A DNA stretch of 20,293 nt from a virus. The position numbers and the translations under genes are program-made. Below the pieces are notes generated by a model that did no database searches, was not told the DNA's origin, and saw nothing but the letters and a program-made list of their open reading frames with translations. The DNA lies in the IMG/VR virus record IMGVR_UViG_3300042691_001848, positions 1-20,293 of that record; one strand, 5' to 3'. How positions within the stretch are numbered: position 1 is the first letter of the stretch; the number at the start of each line of letters is the position of its first letter. This document shows, piece after piece, positions 1 through 8,661 of the stretch.

Positions 1-2
1 AG

Positions 3-3000
3 ATGAGTTACACGATTAAGAAGCATCGTGAACTTGCTAAACTTGGCACTGAAGGTGCACGCAAAGAGTTTGACCGCTTAGACCCAAATATTCAAGACCA
101 ATTGAAGTTTATGTTTAAAGATGCGGAGTACATGCAGGAAGCACCTGATGCTACTGACCGCTTTATGGGTGTCGTTAAAGGCGCTGCTAAGATTGTGGCT
201 TCTCCGCTTATTGGTTTATTTAAGTTGGGTGGACAATACAACCGTTTAATTAACGAGCCATACAAGGTTGCTCGTCAAGTTGCACAGGGTGCAGATTTAT
301 TTTCTGCTAAAACATGGACTGATGCATGGGATGGTAAGAACCAGTACGACCTAGGCGCATTAAAAGAAGCAACAGATTACTTTGGTAAGTTTGATGTTGA
401 GGTAGCAAAGGGATTACTTGCTGGTAAGACTCCTGGTGAGATTGTTCAGGACTACGGCAAGGTAGACCCTAACCTACTTAACTCAATTAAAAAAGCATAC
501 GATGACCCTGATACTTTTAAGAAAGTTATTGATGGCGTAAAGTATGCACAGGTTTCACCTGGTCGAGACATTGCTCGTATGCTTGACCGCAGACCACCTT
601 CAAGTGGAGTTAGCGGTAGCACTAAAAATGTTTCTGGTGTTATTGATTTTATTTATCAGATTGCAGTAGACCCTCTTACTTGGATGACAGGTGGATTAAG
701 CAAGGGTGTTACTAAGGGTGAGCGTATTGCTAACTCACTTACAGAAGCAATCAACAAAGGCGTTCCAATTGAGAAGGCTGTTGAGACTACATTTAAAGAC
801 CCACTAGTATTTAACTTGTGGGAAAAAGGTATTGGTCCTGCAATTAAAAGAGTTGCAGATTCAGTAAACCCAGGTGAAAAGTCATTAGCAATTGATAACA
901 TTGCTAAAAACTTTCCAGGATACAACGACCCTGTTGCTATCAAAACACTTAGTGAGTCTAAAGTATTTGATGCTGGTAGCGCACAAAAGTTTTTTGAAGA
1001 TGCTGGTAATTTAAATCTATTACTTGCTGGTCGTGTTGATGGCATTACTTATATGCGTAATGGCGTAGCAGTTGCTCGACAGAATCGTTTGATGTCTGAT
1101 GCAATTACACGCTCACTTGATAGTTTATTTAACAACATGTCTAAGACGGGTGCAGAGCGCGATGCCGCGCTAACACCTATTACAGCAGCATTGCTTAATA
1201 CTGAAGACGCTTTGCAGCGTCTGATTAATCCTGCATCTGACATGTCTGTTATTTTACAGGCTAACAAAGAGATTAAGGGTTGGAAGAAAGTTGGGCAGAT
1301 GGCTGCCCGCTCTCCACAAGGACTAGAAGTACGTATTGGTGTTAACGCAGTTGACACTGCTGGTAACTTTACAGCACGTGCTCGTCAGATTTTGCCTAAA
1401 GAAATGGCTCAAGCATTAACAGTACGCTTCCTTGAGTCATCTGCTGATGAACAGATTGTTATTTTACGTAACTTAGATGCTGCAACTATGTACTCAATGG
1501 GTCTTGGTGGCAGTGTTAAGGGTGAAGAACTAATTGTTAAAACGCTTCAGGACAAGTATGGTGACAAAGCAGGCTTTGCAACTAAAAGAGACCTAGCAAT
1601 TAACCCAGAACATGCTAAGTTTGCACCAGCAAACTCTGTGCGTGAATCTGAAACTGGATTTTTTGTTAACACAGAAGGTCCAATTCAGCCATACCAGACA
1701 ACTTGGGCTGTTGGTCCACTACCTTACGATACAATTGGCTCAACTGTTTGGGAAATTAAGTCTAAGAAGAACATTGTTAATGCACTTGGTGGTGCAACAC
1801 AGGGTTCTTTCTCAAAGAAACTAGTTGACACATGGTCTATCTTGACTTTGTTCCCACGTTTGGGTGTGCGTTCTGCAATTGATGAAGCAACAATGTATTT
1901 GTTGTCTGCACCTAATAAAGATTTGCGTCACTTTGCATCACTTGAAGGTTTTCGTTTAGGAAACATCTCTCGTGCTGCTACAGGTTCTAAGTCTGCTACT
2001 GGTCCAGTACGTCAAGGCATCCAGAAGGCATTAAGTTTTAAGCCTAAGTCTAATAAGCCTATGCGTATTGGCAAGCAGCCACGTTATTCACACGAAGAAG
2101 CGCTAACATTGTTAGACCGTCAAAATATTATTAACGCTAGGGCTGCTGAATTAGAAGTAGACCCAGCAATGTTGTCTAGTTTGGAAAAGCGTCAGGCTAT
2201 TTCTGACCATGTATCTCAAATGTATGGTCGTTACGTTGACCCTGAAACTGCTGGTTATTTAATGCAGGCATTTATTCATTCACCTGATGCGTTAAACTCT
2301 ATGGCTGCATCACTTGTGGCTAGCAGTGGTATTTCAGGTCGCTATGGCGATGAAGTTGCTGCATCAATTATTACACCATCTATGCTTGACATGGCTTTTG
2401 AAGCCATAGGCATTAAGATGGGTAAGGGTACACGTACCATTGATACTGGTATGCTATCAGAGCAAGAAGTTGCACTAGCGCATTTTGAAAAATGGTTTAA
2501 GATGCTTGCTGGTAACAAGATTAAGTTAACCGATGAGCGTACATTTAATCCAGCAGATATTTTCTTTAGATACAATGCGCTAAAGCCAGGCGAGATTGAC
2601 CCTCGCACTGGTAAAGAAATGATGGAACTAGCATTAGATGCTGGTATGCAGAAGATTGGCTTTGAGTTTAGTGATTTAACTAAGACTTGGGTTATTAGAA
2701 ATAACGAAGACCAAAAGGCTATCAATGCGTTTTTAGAACGCTCTATGTACACAGTACAAGCCCGTGCTAAAGGTTTAGATGATGAGCAAATTGTACGTGG
2801 ACAGTTGTTCCGTATGTTTACGGACATGTATGAGACATTCCACGGGGATGCAAACAAGTTTAATGAAACACTACTTGATGTAGTTAGAAGTAGTTATAAC
2901 GAACTATCACGTATGGGTGCTAATACTGGTCGTATTCCTTCATGGAATGAAGCAGTTGCTCGTATTCCACTAGATGAGTTCCAAGATGCAAGTAAAGGCT

Positions 3001-5015
3001 TCCGCATTAGCGGACCTATTAACACTGAACTAGCATTTGGTGACTTTGATATTGAGTCTGTATTTAGACGTGCTGGTAATACTATGATGGACTGGATGGA
3101 CCAGCAAGTAACTGGTATCTTCCGTCAGCCAGCAGTAATGGTTACATATGCTGCACTTCGTAAGAAGTACAAGGGTATTGAAAAAGAGTTTGTACGCCAA
3201 CAGGTAAAGAATGAACTAGGTCCTTTTGCTGGTGCTACACAAAAGCAAATTGATTCTATTACTGAGAAGTATAAAGCCATTGCAGAGAAGCGATTTACTG
3301 AATTAGCAGTGCGTGAAGCAGCAGATACTATCCTTAAGTTTGCTGATAACCCTAAGATTCGTTCTAACTTCTCATTTAGTTTACGTACTGTAGGTCGTTA
3401 CTACCGTGCAACTGAAGACTTCTATCGCCGTCTTTATCGTTTAAAGGATGTTGCACCACGTACGCTATACCGCCTGCGTTTATCTAATGTAGGTCTTGAG
3501 GCTAGCGGTGCTATCCATGAAGACCAGAATGGCGAACCATACGTAGTAATGCCTATGGACAATGTAATCTTTAAAGCAACTGATGGTGCGTTTCGCACGC
3601 TAACAGGTAACTTAGGATACAGTCAGCCGTTGTTTAATGAGTTTACATTTAAACTCCGTATGGTTAACCCATCATTTTCACAAGATGCTGGTCTTCCTAC
3701 GCTATCTGGTCCTGTTGCAGGACTAGGTGTTATTGGTATTAAAAACCTACTAGGTGTAGTACCAGGTAAGATTCCGTTTATTGGAGATACATTACAGCCA
3801 TACTCACAGCAATTAGGTGAGGGCATTGATACATTTGCACTAGGTAACATTGGTGATAACATAGATGTTATACGCGCTACCGTGCCTTCTTCACTACAAC
3901 GTGTATGGGGTATGTTGCCATTTAATGAGAAGTCTCGTCAAGAGACAACTGCTGCTATGCAGGCTATTGCTTACAATGCAGCGCATGGCGTGGGTATTGA
4001 CCCTAATGCTACTGATGAAGAAAAGGCTAAGTACCTAGATAACATTCGTATTTCAGCACATAACGTGTTGTTTATGCGTCACTTCTTAGGGCTATTCTCA
4101 CCAGTTGCTCCTACAACTATGGAGTCTGTAGGTGTTCCTGACTACATCAAGGACACAGGTATTACTAGCCTACGTTCAGAGTTCTTTGACATTCTTAATG
4201 GAATTACTGCTGCTAATCAGGGTGACATTACAGACCCATACGAAGAAGCATTGGCTACATACATTGGCACTAACCCAGGCAAACTTATCTACACAGTATC
4301 TCGTGAAGATAAGCAGACTAGAGTTCTTATTAAGAACACAGATAAGTTGAAGGACTGGGGCATTAGAAATGCCAAGTTGGTAGAGCAGTATGGCGAAGCA
4401 GCCTACATCTTTGCACCACAAATTGGTGACTTTAACGCTGCTACATACAACTGGATTCAGTCAGCAGGACTTGTTAAGAGCAAGAGCCTTGAGAAGTACT
4501 ACAAGGATTTACAGACAGCAGAAGATAAGCAGAAGTATTATGACATTGCACGTCAGGAAAAAGAAATCCTGAGCAACATGTCAGACCCAGAACTGCGTGC
4601 TAATGTTATTAAAGCAGCAACACAACAGCGCAATGCGCTTAAGGCTAACAACCCATTGCTTAACTCAGCACTAATTGGTGAAGGTAATACCATTGGTAAT
4701 GAAGCAGTGTTAATGAATAGTGTAGAGCAGATGATTGCTAACCCTAGTGTTGACATCAATCCAGCCACACGTCAGCGTATGGCGCTAGCCATCAAGATGA
4801 TGCGTGAGTTTATTGCATTCTCTACTGACCCAGAACTAAAAAATGTAGCCAATGCACCACAGTTAAAGGCTGCACGCAAAGCACAGATTGAGGCTAACTT
4901 GAATGAACTAATGCTGGGTGACTTGTATTTAACAGAAGCAAACCGAGCAATCTTTAGGTCAATCCTTAATTTTTATTCACGTGATTCATACTATGCTTAT
5001 AAGGAGTTAAAGTAA
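3..5015 (+). CDS. Very large virion-associated protein, putative internal/ejection protein (1670 aa)
   Basis: I do not recognise a catalytic domain. The protein is mostly predicted helical and charged. Hydrophobic or amphipathic stretches lie near residues 54-77 (VVKGAAKIVASPLIGLFKLG) and 1236-1262 (GLGVIGIKNLLGVVPGKIPF); these could touch membranes. A conserved-looking Arg/aromatic patch near residues 1120-1150 contains GRYYRATEDFYRRLYRL. Another block near residues 608-635 reads TLFPRLGVRSAIDEATMYLL. Large multidomain proteins of this kind occur among phage internal virion proteins that leave the head with the DNA. That role is inferred from size, from the lack of enzyme motifs, and from its place upstream of scaffold and capsid. 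The start is only two bases into the window, so its ribosome site cannot be seen and the true start may lie upstream. The stop overlaps the next ATG by one base. A tape measure is less likely, because there is no long regular coiled coil. Confidence 0.5.
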   Translation: MSYTIKKHRELAKLGTEGARKEFDRLDPNIQDQLKFMFKDAEYMQEAPDATDRFMGVVKGAAKIVASPLIGLFKLGGQYNRLINEPYKVARQVAQGADLFSAKTWTDAWDGKNQYDLGALKEATDYFGKFDVEVAKGLLAGKTPGEIVQDYGKVDPNLLNSIKKAYDDPDTFKKVIDGVKYAQVSPGRDIARMLDRRPPSSGVSGSTKNVSGVIDFIYQIAVDPLTWMTGGLSKGVTKGERIANSLTEAINKGVPIEKAVETTFKDPLVFNLWEKGIGPAIKRVADSVNPGEKSLAIDNIAKNFPGYNDPVAIKTLSESKVFDAGSAQKFFEDAGNLNLLLAGRVDGITYMRNGVAVARQNRLMSDAITRSLDSLFNNMSKTGAERDAALTPITAALLNTEDALQRLINPASDMSVILQANKEIKGWKKVGQMAARSPQGLEVRIGVNAVDTAGNFTARARQILPKEMAQALTVRFLESSADEQIVILRNLDAATMYSMGLGGSVKGEELIVKTLQDKYGDKAGFATKRDLAINPEHAKFAPANSVRESETGFFVNTEGPIQPYQTTWAVGPLPYDTIGSTVWEIKSKKNIVNALGGATQGSFSKKLVDTWSILTLFPRLGVRSAIDEATMYLLSAPNKDLRHFASLEGFRLGNISRAATGSKSATGPVRQGIQKALSFKPKSNKPMRIGKQPRYSHEEALTLLDRQNIINARAAELEVDPAMLSSLEKRQAISDHVSQMYGRYVDPETAGYLMQAFIHSPDALNSMAASLVASSGISGRYGDEVAASIITPSMLDMAFEAIGIKMGKGTRTIDTGMLSEQEVALAHFEKWFKMLAGNKIKLTDERTFNPADIFFRYNALKPGEIDPRTGKEMMELALDAGMQKIGFEFSDLTKTWVIRNNEDQKAINAFLERSMYTVQARAKGLDDEQIVRGQLFRMFTDMYETFHGDANKFNETLLDVVRSSYNELSRMGANTGRIPSWNEAVARIPLDEFQDASKGFRISGPINTELAFGDFDIESVFRRAGNTMMDWMDQQVTGIFRQPAVMVTYAALRKKYKGIEKEFVRQQVKNELGPFAGATQKQIDSITEKYKAIAEKRFTELAVREAADTILKFADNPKIRSNFSFSLRTVGRYYRATEDFYRRLYRLKDVAPRTLYRLRLSNVGLEASGAIHEDQNGEPYVVMPMDNVIFKATDGAFRTLTGNLGYSQPLFNEFTFKLRMVNPSFSQDAGLPTLSGPVAGLGVIGIKNLLGVVPGKIPFIGDTLQPYSQQLGEGIDTFALGNIGDNIDVIRATVPSSLQRVWGMLPFNEKSRQETTAAMQAIAYNAAHGVGIDPNATDEEKAKYLDNIRISAHNVLFMRHFLGLFSPVAPTTMESVGVPDYIKDTGITSLRSEFFDILNGITAANQGDITDPYEEALATYIGTNPGKLIYTVSREDKQTRVLIKNTDKLKDWGIRNAKLVEQYGEAAYIFAPQIGDFNAATYNWIQSAGLVKSKSLEKYYKDLQTAEDKQKYYDIARQEKEILSNMSDPELRANVIKAATQQRNALKANNPLLNSALIGEGNTIGNEAVLMNSVEQMIANPSVDINPATRQRMALAIKMMREFIAFSTDPELKNVANAPQLKAARKAQIEANLNELMLGDLYLTEANRAIFRSILNFYSRDSYYAYKELK

Positions 5016-6715
5016 TGGCTGACATTAGAGGTTTAGAAGAAGCCTTTGCTGCTGCTTCTGAAGAAGCGCGCCGTACGTATGACCGCCTTAATGGTACAGG
5101 TGGACGTGGTGGATTAGAACAAGATTATTTACTTGCTAAAGAAAAGTCAGAAAAAAATCCAGACGATAAAACGCTTAAGCAACGTTATAGCAATGTTAAG
5201 AAACTATACGATACTGCTGCTGCTGAATACAAGCGAGCACAAGATGCTAAGAACGCTGCACGTTTAGAACTCAATAGGGCTAACAAAACAAGCGAAAAAG
5301 AAAAAGGCGCTAAAGATTTAGTTGACGTATACAACAAAGCAGTAGATAAAGTTAAGAGTGCTGAAGCACTTATTCCTTCTCGTGGACAGGCTCAATACGA
5401 TGCTGCTGTTCAGGCTGCCTATGATGCAGCCGCTGCTGCTAAAGCAGCAGGCGGTAAGGTATCACCATTGCCACCACCTGCTACTGGCGTAAAGCGACCA
5501 GAGGATAAAACATCTAATGCTGCTGGTGACAGCCCAGAAATATTAGAAGAAGTAGCCAATAACAAATATAAAGATTATACAATTAAATCTGATGGCTCAG
5601 TTGTTGCGCCTGGTGGAAAGCGTATTTATTTTGTTATTGAAAAAGATGCAAACGGTAACTCTGAAGTACAACAATATGAAAGCGTTGCTACTGCTCGTGA
5701 TGCGTTCCTTAAGAACTATTCAGCACCAGGTGCTTTAGATAAACTAAAGCAACAGTTGCGTGCTAAGAATTATATTAGTGCAGAACAGTTAAAGACTGGC
5801 GATTGGATTCGTGGTCTTGATGACATGCTAGGTGATTACACCCGTGATGCTGTTACTGCCGTTAAGTATGGTGGGGCTAAAGAGTCGCCACTAATTGATG
5901 CATGGTTTGGTAAAGCAGTTGGTGGAACTGGTACAGGAGAAACTAGTAAGGCTGGTACCTGGAAAGATACAGGTCTTGACCTAACTACTGTTGGTGATGC
6001 ATACAGAGACATCAATGATTACATGATTGATGCGCTTGGTAGAGAAGCAACTCAAGAAGAAAAAGCCGCTTACTACAAAGACCTTAATGCTCGTGAGTTA
6101 AAGTCAGCAGTTGAGACTGTTGAAGTACGCGATGCAACTGGAAAGATTACTAAGTCTAAGCGCACAGGCGACTTTGTTACAGCAGAAGAAAAACTTAATT
6201 CTAAGAACGCTATTGTTCTTAAAGCATTAGAAGGCACAGATGCTGGGACAATACTTAAGTCTGCTAAAGGCAGCCAAGTAGCCGTACAAATTGGTCAGTT
6301 GCAAAAGGCTGCTGCTAGTTATGGTCAGCCAATTTCTGCTGGTGAAGCACTTAAGTATGTCATTGAAGGTGGCACACAGAAGGATGCTCTTGCTAAGCAA
6401 ACAGAACGTATGCGTCTTAACGCTATGACTATGTATGGCAACCTTAAAGACCACATCAAAGATGGTGGAAATGTTAAGGACATTGCAGACCAGTACGCCA
6501 TGCTTAAGGCTAAAAAACTAGGCATACCTATAACAGATGCATTTAATGATAAAGATGTACAAATGGCATTAACTAAAGACGGTGGTCTTATGAGCACCGC
6601 AGAGTTTACAAGACAGATGCAAGCAAACCCACTATGGCGACAGACAGAAGAAGCACGCGAAACTGCTGCTGATTTTGCTAACACCATACTTAAGTCGTTT
6701 GGATTCATGGGCTAA
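5015..6715 (+). CDS. Probable structural protein with coiled-coil N-terminus (566 aa)
   Basis: The function is not known. Residues 1 to about 115 are rich in Ala, Glu, Lys and Arg with helical periodicity, so a coiled coil is likely. An Ala-rich stretch (about 127-148) and a Pro-rich linker (SPLPPPATG, about 151-159) follow, then a longer mixed-helical domain. The C-terminus has the pattern GGLMSTAEFTRQMQANPLW, then ILKSFGFMG at the very end. From memory, this kind of tail (short acidic motif, a Trp, then a final FGF-G) is shared by virion proteins of actinobacterial phages. The start is set by TAATG overlap with the 1670-aa gene and by AAGGAG at 5001-5006. Its position between two other large proteins and before the scaffold suggests a packaged or neck-associated virion protein. 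There is no transglycosylase, peptidase or nuclease motif that I can see. Confidence 0.5.
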   Translation: MADIRGLEEAFAAASEEARRTYDRLNGTGGRGGLEQDYLLAKEKSEKNPDDKTLKQRYSNVKKLYDTAAAEYKRAQDAKNAARLELNRANKTSEKEKGAKDLVDVYNKAVDKVKSAEALIPSRGQAQYDAAVQAAYDAAAAAKAAGGKVSPLPPPATGVKRPEDKTSNAAGDSPEILEEVANNKYKDYTIKSDGSVVAPGGKRIYFVIEKDANGNSEVQQYESVATARDAFLKNYSAPGALDKLKQQLRAKNYISAEQLKTGDWIRGLDDMLGDYTRDAVTAVKYGGAKESPLIDAWFGKAVGGTGTGETSKAGTWKDTGLDLTTVGDAYRDINDYMIDALGREATQEEKAAYYKDLNARELKSAVETVEVRDATGKITKSKRTGDFVTAEEKLNSKNAIVLKALEGTDAGTILKSAKGSQVAVQIGQLQKAAASYGQPISAGEALKYVIEGGTQKDALAKQTERMRLNAMTMYGNLKDHIKDGGNVKDIADQYAMLKAKKLGIPITDAFNDKDVQMALTKDGGLMSTAEFTRQMQANPLWRQTEEARETAADFANTILKSFGFMG

Positions 6716-8019
6716 TGGCACAGACAGCAGCGCAAAAGGCAGCAGCAACAGCCTTAAAGCAAGCACAAGCATTGCTTGCTAAGCAGAAAAAACAATTGGC
6801 TGGTTTAGAGGCTGAACAAGAAACACTAAACCCTACACCTACCCGTGTTAATACAACAACGTTGCAAGGTATTATGGCGGCATCTGCTCGCCCTACTGCA
6901 CAGGAAATTGCAGACGATGAGTGGTCTAGAAAAAAAGTAGGAACAACTGGTAAGACTCAAGCGCAGTTAGATGCAGCAGCAGGTGCTGCTGATGTAGTTA
7001 AAAGCATTAATGAAAACTACAGTGGTTTGGGTATTACATCTAAAATTGACCCCAATACTGGCAAGGTTATTACAACACAAGGTAACAAAGTAATAACTAA
7101 CAATGCACCTGGTAGTCCGTTTGCTCCAGTTGTTTCTGTAGAAGATAAACCAGAAAAGAAAGAAATTAGCGATGCTACTCGTGATGCATTTGCTATGCTT
7201 ACAGATTTATTTTCATCGTATGGACTTGAAAGTTTAGCAGGTGAAATTGCTGATTACATGAAGCAAGGGTTTACTGCAACTGAAGCATTAATTAAGTTAA
7301 AGACTAATCCTACTGGCGCGTATGCTAAGCGCTTTGCTGGCAACTTTGCTCGTGTAAAGAATGGTCTTAATGCTATCTCCGAGGCTGAGTATATTAACCT
7401 TGAAAACTCATACGCTAATACGCTTAAGGCGTATGGCTTGGGTAACATGGTTAGCCTTAACCGTGAAGATAACTACAAGAAGTTTGCTGATTACATTGCA
7501 GGAGATATATCTGCTACTGAGTTTAAAGACCGTGTAGACACAGTTGTTACTCGTGTACAAAACTCTGACCCAACAATTAAAGCAACACTTAAGGCTTTTT
7601 ATCCTGAGATTACAGATGCTGACCTAGTTGGTTACTTCCTTAATCCAAAGGAAAACCTACCTAAGTTACAAGAGAAGGTAACGGCATCTGAGATTGGCGC
7701 TGCTGCTACAGGTGCAGGTCTTGGTACAAATGTTACTACAGCAACTGACCTTGCCAAGTTTGGTGTAGACCAAAAGATGGCTCGTGAAGGCTATTCAACA
7801 ATTGCTGGTGTATTGCCAGGTGCTACTAAACTTGGTGACATTTACAATGAGACTGGCGTTAAGTACGCACAGGCTGAAGGTGAAGCCGAAGTATTTAAGG
7901 GCAGCCAACAAGCAGCAACTAAGCGTAAGCGTTTAGCATCTATGGAACGCGCAGCCTTTGGTGGCAGCGCAGGAACAAATCAAGACAGCCTAGCAAGAAG
8001 CACGCAAGGCTTACTATAA
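6715..8019 (+). CDS. Probable internal virion/minor structural protein (434 aa)
   Basis: The function is not known. The N-terminal 40 residues are an Ala/Lys/Gln-rich helix. A low-complexity linker follows, and from about residue 145 a helical domain. It carries GAYAKRFAGNFARVKNGLNA and then ISEAEYINLENSYANTLKAYG, with EIGAAATGAGLGTNV later. This order (Y-RF-GN-R-GL, then S-EY-E-Y-GL, then EIG-A) is one I associate with a family of actinophage virion proteins encoded just upstream of scaffold and capsid. Its C-terminus, GGSAGTNQDSLARSTQGLL, looks like a natural end for that family, which supports the TAA at 8017. The gene starts by TAATG overlap with the 566-aa gene. It lacks the features of a portal protein. 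It probably acts in the head, perhaps as an ejected protein; this is inference. Confidence 0.5.
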   Translation: MAQTAAQKAAATALKQAQALLAKQKKQLAGLEAEQETLNPTPTRVNTTTLQGIMAASARPTAQEIADDEWSRKKVGTTGKTQAQLDAAAGAADVVKSINENYSGLGITSKIDPNTGKVITTQGNKVITNNAPGSPFAPVVSVEDKPEKKEISDATRDAFAMLTDLFSSYGLESLAGEIADYMKQGFTATEALIKLKTNPTGAYAKRFAGNFARVKNGLNAISEAEYINLENSYANTLKAYGLGNMVSLNREDNYKKFADYIAGDISATEFKDRVDTVVTRVQNSDPTIKATLKAFYPEITDADLVGYFLNPKENLPKLQEKVTASEIGAAATGAGLGTNVTTATDLAKFGVDQKMAREGYSTIAGVLPGATKLGDIYNETGVKYAQAEGEAEVFKGSQQAATKRKRLASMERAAFGGSAGTNQDSLARSTQGLL

Positions 8020-8144
8020 ACAGAATCCAGAGCGGACCCACCAGCCCCGCCTGCGTATAAGACTGGTAGCAGAAGCCAGACGGTATTCCCCAATGCCGAG
8101 CCTGTGGTCTGCGATTCAACTAATGAGATGGGAGAACGGTTGCT
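8020..8144 (+). other. GC-rich intergenic segment before the scaffold gene
   Basis: This 125-nt stretch separates the 434-aa gene from the scaffold gene. From 8021 to 8110 it is about 60 % GC (54 of 90 by count), clearly above its neighbours. CTGGT at 8063-8067 can pair with ACCAG at 8040-8044 upstream or with GCCAG at 8075-8079 downstream, so two hairpins compete. A TATAAG at 8056-8061 resembles a -10 element, but no convincing -35 lies at the right distance. GGGAG near 8130-8134 is a plausible ribosome site for the ATG at 8145. It may hold a promoter or RNA element for the scaffold-capsid unit; nothing here proves it. Confidence 0.4.
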
Positions 8145-8621
8145 ATGAGCAACAACTACTGGGACGAAGACGAAGACGACATCGATACAACTCCAAACAC
8201 TGAAGAAGGCGCAATGAAACAATTGCGCAAGGCTAAGCGTGCGGATGAAAAACGTATCAAGGAGTTGACCGACAGGCTTGACGAGTTCACTAAAGCGCAA
8301 CGTGAATCAATTATCAAGAAAGTCCTAGAATCAAATGGCGTTAGCCCCAAGGCTGCACGTCTAATTTCAAGAGAACTAGAAGGCGATATTACAGAAGAGG
8401 CAGTCGTTGACTACCTTACTGATAACGCAGAAGTTTTTGGATTAGAAGTTCAGTATGAGCAAACGCCTGCAAACACCCTTGACCGTGCTGCATTACGTCA
8501 GCAGGACATGGTAACACAGCAGGCGTTGACGCCTGATGCCGAACAAAATCTGGCATATCAAGTAGACAATGCTTCGGAAGAAGAACTGCTTGCCATGATT
8601 TATTCAGGCAAAATTAATTAA
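8145..8621 (+). CDS. Scaffold protein for capsid assembly (158 aa)
   Basis: This is the likely assembly scaffold that directs the capsid protein into a procapsid and is removed before DNA packaging. The N-terminus is strongly acidic (YWDEDEDDIDTT). A charged helix, probably a coiled coil, runs from about residue 24 to 55 (MKQLRKAKRADEKRIKELTD). The next part, with ESNGVSPKAARLISRELEG, then VVDYLTDNAEVFGLE, matches the layout I know from actinophage scaffolds: a helix, a short Leu-rich motif, then a (V/F)FG motif and a polar tail. The size (158 aa) and position directly before the capsid gene are also typical. The start ATG at 8145 has GGGAG about 10 nt upstream. The short 40-nt gap to the capsid gene suggests co-transcription with it. 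No protease domain is seen in this protein. Confidence 0.8.
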   Translation: MSNNYWDEDEDDIDTTPNTEEGAMKQLRKAKRADEKRIKELTDRLDEFTKAQRESIIKKVLESNGVSPKAARLISRELEGDITEEAVVDYLTDNAEVFGLEVQYEQTPANTLDRAALRQQDMVTQQALTPDAEQNLAYQVDNASEEELLAMIYSGKIN

Positions 8622-8646
8622 CAACAACCGAATCTAATACCCTCAT

Positions 8647-8655
8647 AAGGAGGTG
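8647..8655 (+). promoter_or_regulatory. Very strong Shine-Dalgarno sequence of the capsid gene
   Basis: AAGGAGGTG, preceded by T, is a complete match to the 3' end of bacterial 16S rRNA. It sits six bases before the ATG at 8662. It is the best ribosome site in the window and fits the need for hundreds of capsid copies per virion. Confidence 0.9.
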
Positions 8656-8661
8656 CAATAA

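Noticed and set aside
2342-2857. Antisense open reading of 171 codons inside the 1670-aa gene; similar ones at 656-1045, 1049-1357, 12603-13034 and 12665-13093.
   Set aside because: All lie opposite well-supported genes, have no ribosome site and show composition typical of shadow frames (rich in Ser, Leu, Phe, Ile).
3-5015. Tape measure protein as the identity of the 1670-aa product.
   Set aside because: It is upstream of scaffold and capsid rather than after tail tube genes. There is no long regular coiled coil, and no pair of assembly chaperone genes with a frameshift site precedes it in view.
6715-8019. Portal protein as the identity of the 434-aa product, because it precedes the scaffold.
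   Set aside because: The sequence begins with an Ala/Lys helix and low-complexity linker and lacks portal-like clip and stem features. Portal is probably upstream of the window.
8021-8144. tRNA or other known RNA gene in the GC-rich gap.
   Set aside because: No cloverleaf can be drawn: the GGTAG and GATTCAA pieces are not placed like D and T arms, and no acceptor stem pairs across them.
8017-8148. Stop readthrough: the frame of the 434-aa gene stays open for 42 codons after its TAA and ends in an ATGA overlap with the scaffold start.
   Set aside because: An open run of this length is not rare in a GC-rich stretch. Another frame is open here too. The protein's C-terminus before the TAA looks natural for its family, and the extension has no family-like features.
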